In this document: piece after piece, positions 1 through 5,127 of the stretch
Layout: each line of letters opens with the position of its first letter
Numbering within the stretch: position 1 is the first letter of the stretch
The notes under the pieces: model-generated
Databases searched by the model: none
The model's input: the letters and a program-made list of their open reading frames with translations, nothing else
Told to the model about the DNA's origin: nothing
Origin: Alistipes sp.
GTDB lineage: Bacteria; Bacteroidota; Bacteroidia; Bacteroidales; Rikenellaceae
Length of the DNA stretch: 12,511 nt
Assembly (NCBI GenBank): GCA_017559685.1
Contig: JAFYQY010000078.1
Coordinates: forward strand, 1-12,511
Direction of reading: 5' to 3'
Program-made: the position numbers and the translations under genes

Positions 1-38
1 CCTGAGCAACCAATCTGATATTTTCTCTCTCGTGCCAT
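1..38 (-). CDS. 5' end of a leftward gene, possibly DUF72 family (partial)
   Basis: Reading the minus strand from an ATG at 38-36, the frame stays open to the window edge and encodes MARERKYQIGCSG. The IGCSG stretch near the N terminus resembles the start of DUF72 (YecE-like) proteins, which commonly begin with a short strand followed by IGxSG. A well-formed minus-strand promoter lies 36 to 67 bases upstream (74-105), which supports a real gene start. Only 13 residues are visible, so the family is a guess; that a gene starts here is more secure than what it encodes. It is divergent from the XRE gene. Confidence 0.45.
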   Translation of the reverse strand, partial: MARERKYQIGCS

Positions 39-73
39 ATTGAATTAGTGTTATATCCTTTATTTTTCTATGA

Positions 74-105
74 CAAAGATAGTGTTTTGTTACTAATAAT
101 CCAAA
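74..105 (-). promoter_or_regulatory. Bacteroidetes-type promoter for the leftward gene
   Basis: On the minus strand TTTG (105-102) is followed after 20 bases by TATCTTTG (81-74), matching the TTTG / TAnnTTTG -33/-7 consensus of the Bacteroidetes primary sigma factor. Transcription would start near 67 and run leftward into the partial gene beginning at 38. Confidence 0.6.
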
Positions 106-142
106 TTATTTTAGTATTTTCTTTTAATTTATATGGAAATAA

Positions 143-173
143 TTAGTATTTTGACATTTATTTCATATCTTTG
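143..173 (+). promoter_or_regulatory. Promoter of the XRE gene
   Basis: TATCTTTG at 166-173 is an exact TAnnTTTG -7 element. The -33 element is weak: TTAG at 143-146 has the right spacing (19 bases), whereas the better TTTG at 150-153 is only 12 bases away. The start would fall near 180, giving a very short leader before the ATG at 193. The strong -7 box with a weak -33 box would suit a regulated or self-repressed promoter; that is inference. Confidence 0.5.
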
Positions 174-192
174 CCATTAAAATTAGACCACT

Positions 193-483
193 ATGGCAAA
201 ATTGAGAGTAAAAGAGATTGTAAAGCAGAAGGGTTTGACATTAGCGAAGGTTGCCGAAATACTCGATGTTCACCCTGTGAATTTAAGCACCACGCTCAAT
301 GGAAATCCAACCATCGCAACATTGGAGAAGATTGCAAATGTCTTGGAGGTGGATTTTGTGGAGTTGTTTGAGAGAGAGGATAGACCGACCATCAGCGGTT
401 TTGTAAAGTTAGGAACTGAGGTGGTTGAGGTTTCTTCGGTGGCAGACTTGGAGAGAGCATTGGAGAAGGCAAAATCGTTGTAA
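193..483 (+). CDS. Small XRE/Cro-type helix-turn-helix regulator
   Basis: This 96-residue protein has the Cro/C1-type HTH fold signature: residues about 5-52 include LTLAKVAEILDVHPVNLST as the two HTH helices, then TIATLEKIANVLEV and the FVELF helix end. The C-terminal part (about 60-96) contains GFVKLGTEVVEVSSVADLERAL, a tail seen in many small Bacteroidetes XRE proteins. The ATG at 193 follows the promoter at the expected distance. The next gene starts 53 bases after the stop, so the two are probably co-transcribed. The likely role is DNA-binding repression of this locus, with the palindrome at 497-512 as a candidate target. Arginine codons favour AGA and the gene is AT-rich, unlike the operon on the right. 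The HTH call is firm; the target is inferred. Confidence 0.88.
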   Translation: MAKLRVKEIVKQKGLTLAKVAEILDVHPVNLSTTLNGNPTIATLEKIANVLEVDFVELFEREDRPTISGFVKLGTEVVEVSSVADLERALEKAKSL

Positions 484-496
484 AAAAAATATCTAA

Positions 497-512
497 ATTT
501 GCGAACGCAAAT
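497..512. promoter_or_regulatory. Palindrome between the XRE and NADAR/ARH genes, candidate operator
   Basis: ATTTGCGAACGCAAAT is a perfect inverted repeat with 7-base arms (ATTTGCG / CGCAAAT) around a central AA. It lies in the 53-base gap. The half-site GAACGCAAA recurs exactly at 2935-2943, across the stop codon of the next gene. It could be an operator for the XRE protein, or an mRNA hairpin between the cistrons; no TAnnTTTG box is visible here to decide. Confidence 0.4.
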
Positions 513-540
513 GTTGGGTGATAAAGCCGAAGGAATATGA
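511..540 (+). other. Possible 9-codon leader ORF coupled to the next start
   Basis: An ATG at 511 opens MLGDKAEGI, ending in TGA at 538-540. That stop overlaps the ATG of the 799-residue gene (537-539) in an ATGA arrangement. Such an overlap is the classic layout for translational coupling, but a 9-codon frame can arise by chance and there is no independent evidence of translation. Confidence 0.18.
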
Positions 541-2936
541 CCAAGACAAGTGACAATATAAAATATAGCCCGTCTCTTAGCATTGCAGAAAATGCCAAAC
601 GGAATGGCGTTAATGAGGATGCAATCCGCTACTATATCAGAACGAGAGGTGTAGACCGCCGTTACGAAGAGAAAAAGAAGGTGCTGAAGAGTATGAAAGA
701 CTACCTCGAAGAACATCCTAACGCCACAAAAGCAGAGGTTGCTCGTCAAACAGGTCGTGGCATTAACACGGTCGTTCGCTATTGGGATATTCTCCAAGGC
801 AATAAGAAACTCAAGCCAAGCGATAAGAAATCCGGCATTAGAGAGAAAAGAGTTGCAACCATCAATAACAGGCATATTGCGTATCTTAACAAGTTGCCTA
901 TTGAGTTTATCAAGGAGTATTTAGAGCTGAGAGAGGCTGCCGATAGAGCAGTAGCCGTAGATGTTACACCAAAAGTCGCTAAAGAAATTGCGCAATCTCC
1001 TATTGCAGAAACTCGTACTACAAAGTTGATAATAGCAGAGCCTCAAGAGTTGATAAGACTCAAAAGTAAAAAGAGAAAGCAACAGGAGAGGCATATTGAA
1101 CCTAACACAGATATTCGCTGTACAGACAAGTTCGTTTATTTCTATCAGAATACTCCATTGAGTAATTGGTGGACATCAGAGCCATATATCCCTTATGATG
1201 GACATCTTTTTGCATCATCAGAAGCATTGTTTATGTATCTCAAGGCAAGGGTTTTCCGAGATGATGTAATAGCGGAAATTATGCCTAAAACACACTATGA
1301 TGCAGCCAAGGCTTTAGGTGGAATCGTGCGAAACTTCTCTGAAGATATATGGAATAGAGAGCGAGAGAAGTCTATGTACATAGCACTAAAGGCTAAACTT
1401 GCAGTCGATGAAGCGTATAAAAACACTCTGTTATCAAAAGAATATAGAGGTAAGACATTTGTAGAGGCATCGCCATACGATGAGGTTTGGGGCATTAAAA
1501 GGTCTATTGTTGAGGCTGTTGAGGGAAAGGAGTGGAGAGGTTTGAATTTACTTGGTAAACTACACACTCAATTGAGAGATGAGATACTTGGACTAATAGA
1601 GCCTCAAAATGTTGAGATTACACCTATTACTGATGAGGAAATACAAGCCATAAAGCCAAAAGCCATACACAAGGGCAAGAACACATATAGCACTGATGGA
1701 GTATTGGTTCGCAGTGTAATAGGTGGTATTATTGGAGATATAGCAGGAAGTTCAAGGGAAGGATATAGCAAAAGTGCCTCAACACCACAAAAATTACTTA
1801 CTGCAAGCAGTTATTTCACCGATGATAGTGCGATGACTATTGCTGTTGCAGAATGGCTAAACAACAGAGACGATACACCTTTGAGAGAGTATCTTATTAA
1901 ATGGTATGAGAAATATCCTAATGCAGGATTTGGTGGTCTATTCCAAAAGTTTACAGAAACAGGCGAGGCTCAGCCATCCAATGCCAATGGCGGTGCTATG
2001 CGTGTTGCACCTTGCGCACTACAAGCAAACATCTTAAACAGTGCTCTTAAATATGCAGAGGTGCAATGTGTAGTTAGTCACACAACTAAAGAAGCCATAG
2101 ATGGAGCCAAGGCTATTGCAGCAGCAGTTTATTTAGCAAAGAAGCGCACAGAACAAGGCAAGACCGAAAAGCAAATAAAGAAAGAGATTAAGTCTTATAT
2201 AGAAGAGAACTTCGGCTACAACCTTGATATGACATTGGAGGATATACAGGCTCGTTCAAAGAGACTTCAGTTTGAAAAAGCCATATATAATATAACGGGC
2301 ATTGAAACACCCGGCTATCAAAATATGTCAAGTGCAGCACTCTCTTGCCCAATGGCGATTATGGCGTTCTTAATGAGCAATAACTACGAAGAAGCCATAA
2401 GATACTCGCTAATAATGGGTGGAGATGCTGATTCTATTGCTTGTATGGCGGGTTCTATTGCTGCACAGGTATATGGAATACCTCAACAACTTATTGATGA
2501 TGCTCTTGTTTATCTGCCTATTGAAATGGTAGAGGTACTACGAACATTTGAGCCTAAAAACAACTTCGCTCCAAAGAGAATCACACCTCCTGAAATTAGC
2601 AAATGGACAGAACGAGGCGAAATCATTGTGTATGGCAAGGGAGATGGGGAGAATGAAGATGGCGTACAAGAGACTATCCTCACACGATTTAATAACCACC
2701 CAAGAAAAGGATATGGCATTCCTACCATTGGTAAGACCATTGAGGAGATTAGAGAAGGCGTTGATACATTCATTGCTTACGCTAAGCAACACCCTGAACT
2801 GAGATTCCATATACGCAAAGTTGGATACGACAAAGCCGGATACACGATTGAGCAGATTGCGCCACTCTTCAATGGAGCGAAAGATGTAACAAACATCCTC
2901 TTGCCAAGGGAAATGATAAGCACTCTTAATTGGTGA
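537..2936 (+). CDS. HTH - NADAR - ADP-ribosylglycohydrolase fusion protein
   Basis: Four regions can be read in this 799-residue protein. Residues 13-85 hold two helix-turn-helix-like segments (SIAENAKRNGVNEDAIRYYI; AEVARQTGRGINTVVRYW). Residues about 199-352 are a NADAR/YbiA-like domain (FYQNTPLSNWW, SSEALFMYLKA with E229, DEVWGI at 315-320, W..LNLLGKLHTQLR), a family that cleaves N-glycosidic bonds, including ADP-ribose on guanine in DNA. Residues about 391-680 are an ADP-ribosylglycohydrolase with intact metal-site motifs GDIAGS (400-405), FTDDSAMT (427-434) and GGDADS (628-633). Residues about 686-799 (YGIPTIGKT, HPELRFHIRKVGYDKAGY, IAPLF) recall a small phage-associated family often annotated A1S_2505-like; that match is from memory. 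There is no signal peptide, so it is cytosolic. It probably removes ADP-ribose from DNA or other targets. AGA-rich codon use suggests transfer. Confidence 0.85.
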   Translation: MTKTSDNIKYSPSLSIAENAKRNGVNEDAIRYYIRTRGVDRRYEEKKKVLKSMKDYLEEHPNATKAEVARQTGRGINTVVRYWDILQGNKKLKPSDKKSGIREKRVATINNRHIAYLNKLPIEFIKEYLELREAADRAVAVDVTPKVAKEIAQSPIAETRTTKLIIAEPQELIRLKSKKRKQQERHIEPNTDIRCTDKFVYFYQNTPLSNWWTSEPYIPYDGHLFASSEALFMYLKARVFRDDVIAEIMPKTHYDAAKALGGIVRNFSEDIWNREREKSMYIALKAKLAVDEAYKNTLLSKEYRGKTFVEASPYDEVWGIKRSIVEAVEGKEWRGLNLLGKLHTQLRDEILGLIEPQNVEITPITDEEIQAIKPKAIHKGKNTYSTDGVLVRSVIGGIIGDIAGSSREGYSKSASTPQKLLTASSYFTDDSAMTIAVAEWLNNRDDTPLREYLIKWYEKYPNAGFGGLFQKFTETGEAQPSNANGGAMRVAPCALQANILNSALKYAEVQCVVSHTTKEAIDGAKAIAAAVYLAKKRTEQGKTEKQIKKEIKSYIEENFGYNLDMTLEDIQARSKRLQFEKAIYNITGIETPGYQNMSSAALSCPMAIMAFLMSNNYEEAIRYSLIMGGDADSIACMAGSIAAQVYGIPQQLIDDALVYLPIEMVEVLRTFEPKNNFAPKRITPPEISKWTERGEIIVYGKGDGENEDGVQETILTRFNNHPRKGYGIPTIGKTIEEIREGVDTFIAYAKQHPELRFHIRKVGYDKAGYTIEQIAPLFNGAKDVTNILLPREMISTLNW

Positions 2937-2991
2937 ACGCAAAAGATGGATTGCAGAGAGCAAATAAATCTTTGATATAACAGCATACAGT

Positions 2992-3026
2992 AATCGGTAG
3001 CCACAATCAAGTGACTACCGATTTTT
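2992..3026 (+). terminator. Rho-independent terminator after the NADAR/ARH gene
   Basis: AATCGGTAG (2992-3000) pairs perfectly with CTACCGATT (3015-3023). The stem continues with CAC/GTG across one mismatch, with AATCAA in the loop, and five T (3022-3026) follow. It lies 55 bases past the stop codon and ends the XRE-NADAR/ARH transcript. It may also help separate that transcript from the convergent gene. Confidence 0.85.
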
Positions 3027-3027
3027 C

Positions 3028-3053
3028 TGAATACACCTAAACCTTGAATACAC
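3028..3053. repeat. Pair of 9-base direct repeats
   Basis: TGAATACAC occurs at 3028-3036 and again at 3045-3053, 17 bases apart start to start, between the terminator and the end of the convergent gene. Two copies only; it may be chance. Confidence 0.3.
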
Positions 3054-3060
3054 TAATTGA

Positions 3061-3918
3061 CTATGCTCGACCACCAAGAACGGTATCTATGGCGTGAACT
3101 ATTGCCTTATATGCGGAGTTATGGTCATAACGACCATACAACGCAATTACATTATCAATCGTGGCGTTTAACAATCGTTGGTCAAACTCTTCTCCTCGCT
3201 GTCGCATTGTAGCCAAACGCCCAATATCTCTATTGACAATACGCTCCATATAACTGCTCATATCTACGCCTCCTTCCTCTCTTCGTTGAGGGGCGGCGGA
3301 ACTAACTTCAGCATTGGAGGATAATGCTTCGCTTGTGTTTTTACCCGCTGCACGAACATCGCAACTATTGGACTGAAAACTATTTACCTCTTGCAGAGGT
3401 TTTATCTTTTCTTCTCTATCTTCAAATTGTTCACTATAGTTCTCAATTTGATTATTAACTCCTTGTATTGAAGAATTATAAGAAGATTCCAACCCTGTTG
3501 GTGTTGATTCTGCATCGTTATTGACATCTGCATTAGTATAATCATCTACTTCTACATTTACATCAACATCTTCATTTACATTATCATCAACATCTACATC
3601 AAGGGGTTGTTTTAGGGGTTGTTTCTTACGAGCATTCTGATTACCCTTCGGTGCACCACCTAATTTACCAAACTCAGCTCCCTTCTTACCATTCTCAACG
3701 CTCGCCATATACCGCCGCTTGGCACTATCAAGATTAGGTTTCGCCAATGCCATTATTACATTGACCATCGGACTTGCGCTCTCTTCTTCATTTCCTTCAA
3801 GAGCGTAATCCCTTATTTTCAATACACACTCACGAAATTCTGCATCGTTTAGGTGCTTCATCGCCTCCAAAAAGGAGTCATACATTACAAATGACCGTTT
3901 TTCTTCTTTCTTAGCCAT
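3061..3918 (-). CDS. DUF6291-type, phage-replication-like protein with low-complexity linker
   Basis: The N-terminal 100 residues (SFVMYDSFLEAMKHLNDAEF, DYALEGNEEE, ALAKPNLDSAKRRYMASVENGKKGAEFGKLGG) match the pattern of DUF6291 proteins, found in prophages and mobile elements of Bacteroidetes and Firmicutes and usually near DnaD/DnaC-type replication genes. Residues about 105-135 are a low-complexity acidic run of alternating Asp/Val/Asn, preceded by a QPLKQPL duplication. The C-terminal 50 residues (MERIVNRDIGRLATMRQRGEEF to AIVHAIDTVLGG) look helical. It has no signal peptide or membrane segment. A DNA-replication accessory role is only suggested by family context. It is convergent with the NADAR/ARH gene and has no partner replication gene in view, so this may be a remnant of an integrated element. 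Confidence 0.75.
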   Translation of the reverse strand: MAKKEEKRSFVMYDSFLEAMKHLNDAEFRECVLKIRDYALEGNEEESASPMVNVIMALAKPNLDSAKRRYMASVENGKKGAEFGKLGGAPKGNQNARKKQPLKQPLDVDVDDNVNEDVDVNVEVDDYTNADVNNDAESTPTGLESSYNSSIQGVNNQIENYSEQFEDREEKIKPLQEVNSFQSNSCDVRAAGKNTSEALSSNAEVSSAAPQRREEGGVDMSSYMERIVNRDIGRLATMRQRGEEFDQRLLNATIDNVIALYGRYDHNSAYKAIVHAIDTVLGGRA

Positions 3919-3980
3919 TTAACTATTTATATTAGAATCATTATTATTGAACGGCACCGACACCATCGGCGCAGTTAGGG

Positions 3981-4018
3981 GTATCCCTACTAATATAATA
4001 AGGTAATAGGGATACAAA
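3981..4018 (-). promoter_or_regulatory. Putative promoter of the DUF6291 gene flanked by a 9-base inverted repeat
   Basis: On the minus strand TTTG (4018-4015) is followed after 17 bases by TATATTAG (3997-3990), a fair match to TAnnTTTG. The perfect inverted repeat GTATCCCTA (3981-3989) and TAGGGATAC (4007-4015) brackets the -7 region and touches the -33 box. A third TAGGG lies at 3976-3980, making a near-palindrome with the first arm. This arrangement looks like a repressor operator. The leader would be about 65 bases. Confidence 0.45.
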
Positions 4019-4049
4019 GTCAAGTGATTTTTCACAATCGCTCAAAACT

Positions 4050-4406
4050 TTCGACCCACGGAAGATTATTCGGATTGGGAGCAATATCACGCAGTGACCA
4101 AAGACGACCTAAGTCACGAAGAAACTCGTTCGAAAATAGGACATCATAGGGTACGAAAAAGAGGAAGATGAGAGTCTTCCTCTTTTTTCGTTACCCTTCG
4201 CCGGGGGCGTTCAGTCGGTGGCGTCTCGGGTGACTTGTCTGCGTGCGGCTGTAAGATAGCCATTGTTGCTACGCAACTACGATAATAAATTAGCCAACAG
4301 CATCTCAAACAAGTTTGGTTGCTATTGTCTAATTTTTTCTCTAAAAACCTTTGGTTTTAATGTCTATCTTAAAATTCCTACTTGGTCACCTCTCGACTGC
4401 TGCGAC
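4050..4406. repeat. Diverged tandem unit A of a structured intergenic element
   Basis: The unit runs TTCGACCCACG (4050-4060), a TTCGAAAA box, a terminator-type hairpin (4151-4194), GCCGGGGGCG, CAGTCGGTGGCG (4212-4223), a GTTGC-TAC-GCAAC hairpin (4265-4277), ATTGTCT (4324-4330) and an AAAACC-TTT-GGTTTT hairpin (4344-4358). Unit B has the same parts in the same order. A fragment resembling the unit end (CTCAAAAC) comes just before 4050, suggesting an earlier partial copy. No open frame here has recognisable protein features. Confidence 0.5.
4151..4194 (+). terminator. Terminator-type hairpin of unit A
   Basis: CGAAAAAGAGGAAGA (4154-4168) pairs with TCTTCCTCTTTTTTCG (4175-4190) across the loop TGAGAG, with one extra T; the flanking GTA and TTAC extend the pairing. 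The T-rich right arm gives terminator character. No gene upstream on the plus strand obviously needs it. Confidence 0.6.
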
Positions 4407-4408
4407 CG

Positions 4409-4729
4409 TTCGACCCACGAGAATGCAACACCCCAAATTGTTCGAAAACAGAATGCCACGGAGTACAGAAAGAGAAGTTCAAAAGAACTTCTCTTTCTTT
4501 TGTGTCTGTTGGGCGTGGACGACTGTTCGACCCAGAGCCGGGGTCGGTCAGTCGGTGGCGGTGTGGCAGACTTATCTTTGGTCGGCGATTATTGCTATCG
4601 CAATCTCTTGTCTTTGTCTGATAATTGTCTTTGAAAATGAATTTTCAGCCCTTATCAGCCAAAGCCAACAATCTACGATTGTAATCGCCTCCCTTCGGTC
4701 TGCTCAAACCTGCGGCGACCGTTCGAGTC
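4409..4729. repeat. Diverged tandem unit B of the same element
   Basis: The order is TTCGACCCACG (4409-4419), a TTCGAAAA box, a terminator-type hairpin (4467-4501), GCCGGGG, CAGTCGGTGGCG (4549-4560), an ATTGC-TATC-GCAAT hairpin (4591-4604), ATTGTCT (4624-4630) and a TGAAAAT-GA-ATTTTCA hairpin (4632-4647). It ends in CGACCGTTCGA (4716-4726), which also closes unit A (4403-4413) and begins a truncated third copy. CGACTGTTCGACCC recurs internally at 4520-4533. Spacing to unit A drifts between about 300 and 360 bases, so the two have diverged by insertions and deletions. Confidence 0.5.
4467..4501 (+). terminator. Terminator-type hairpin of unit B
   Basis: AGAAAGAGAAGTTC (4467-4480) and GAACTTCTCTTTCT (4485-4498) form a perfect 14-base stem with loop AAAA, followed by T to 4501. 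The sequence differs from the unit A hairpin, yet it sits at the equivalent point of the unit. Confidence 0.7.
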
Positions 4730-4777
4730 CTGCTGTGGGGAAAAGTTCTGTTGTGGAATGCTGGTGTTAAGGGTTTA

Positions 4778-4899
4778 TAGGATTTGGATAGGATTAAATA
4801 GGATGCGCACTTGCGGTGCTTGATAGGATTAGATAGAAAGTCCTATTTTATCCCATCTCGTCCTATCAAGGGCGCAAGCCCGAATCCTATCTCGTCCTA
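4778..4899. repeat. TAGGAT-rich inverted pair, BIME/REP-like
   Basis: TAGGAT occurs on the plus strand at 4778, 4789, 4799 and 4824, and its reverse complement (ATCCTA or GTCCTA) at 4840, 4860, 4884 and 4894. The halves are two copies of one unit in opposite orientation. Each has TAGGAT, a short hairpin (GCAC-TTGCG-GTGC on the left; GGGC-GCAA-GCCC on the right), then TTGATAGGA and AGAT when read in its own direction. Two head-to-head REP-like units make a long imperfect palindrome just ahead of the susC promoter. Confidence 0.6.
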
Positions 4900-4936
4900 T
4901 TAAACACCTCACTCCCCTCTAAAAAAGTTTTATACT

Positions 4937-4969
4937 TTTGTATAAATAGAGATTTTTTTTCTATCTTTG
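4937..4969 (+). promoter_or_regulatory. Promoter of the SusC/SusD operon
   Basis: TTTG (4937-4940) is followed after 21 bases by TATCTTTG (4962-4969), an excellent Bacteroidetes consensus match. The start would fall near 4976, giving a leader of about 150 bases before the ATG at 5128. No second promoter is evident in the short gaps between the following genes. Confidence 0.75.
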
Positions 4970-4995
4970 TTATTGTAATACATCCCTTAATAAAC

Positions 4996-5032
4996 AAAAT
5001 CCTTCCCCCGATTTTTCGGGGGGGGGGATTTT
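4996..5032 (+). promoter_or_regulatory. Leader hairpin with a ten-G run, possible attenuator
   Basis: CCCCCGA (5005-5011) pairs with TCGGGGG (5016-5022) across TTTT. Outside this, AAAATCC (4996-5002) pairs with GGATTTT (5026-5032). The G run is 10 long (5018-5027) opposite only 5 C, leaving an asymmetric internal loop. Terminal T after a strong GC stem, just after the predicted start site, resembles an attenuator or terminator that the operon must read through. Homopolymer length may also reflect a sequencing artefact. Confidence 0.5.
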
Positions 5033-5127
5033 GAGGTTTAATACATTGATGTTCAGCAGGTTACGACGTTTAAATAAATATAAACTTTAACAAAACAACT
5101 ATTAACTAATTTTAAAAAATCAAACCT

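Noticed and set aside
270..875. Minus-strand open frame of 201 codons crossing the XRE gene and the start of the fusion gene
   Set aside because: It overlaps two well-supported genes and the palindrome between them and has no recognisable content.
537..2936. A DarTG-type toxin-antitoxin pair
   Set aside because: Neither the 96-residue protein nor any other frame in the window looks like an ADP-ribosyltransferase, so only the reversing side is supported.
3976..4015. TAGGG repeats as a phage or element attachment site
   Set aside because: No matching direct repeat is found at the other side of the left block and no integrase is present in the window.
4403..4416. tRNA T-arm-like GTTCGACCC motifs (also near 4526 and 4722)
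   Set aside because: The flanking bases do not form a T stem and no anticodon or acceptor arm can be folded; at most they may be relics of tRNA 3' ends used as insertion sites.
4263..4770. Overlapping plus-strand open frames of 79-139 codons in the middle region
   Set aside because: They run through the diverged repeat units and hairpins, have no upstream promoter or family-like motifs, and their composition (many Cys, Ser, Arg) is that of translated non-coding DNA.
4778..4899. CRISPR array
   Set aside because: The boxes are short, in both orientations and closely spaced, without uniform spacers or cas genes.
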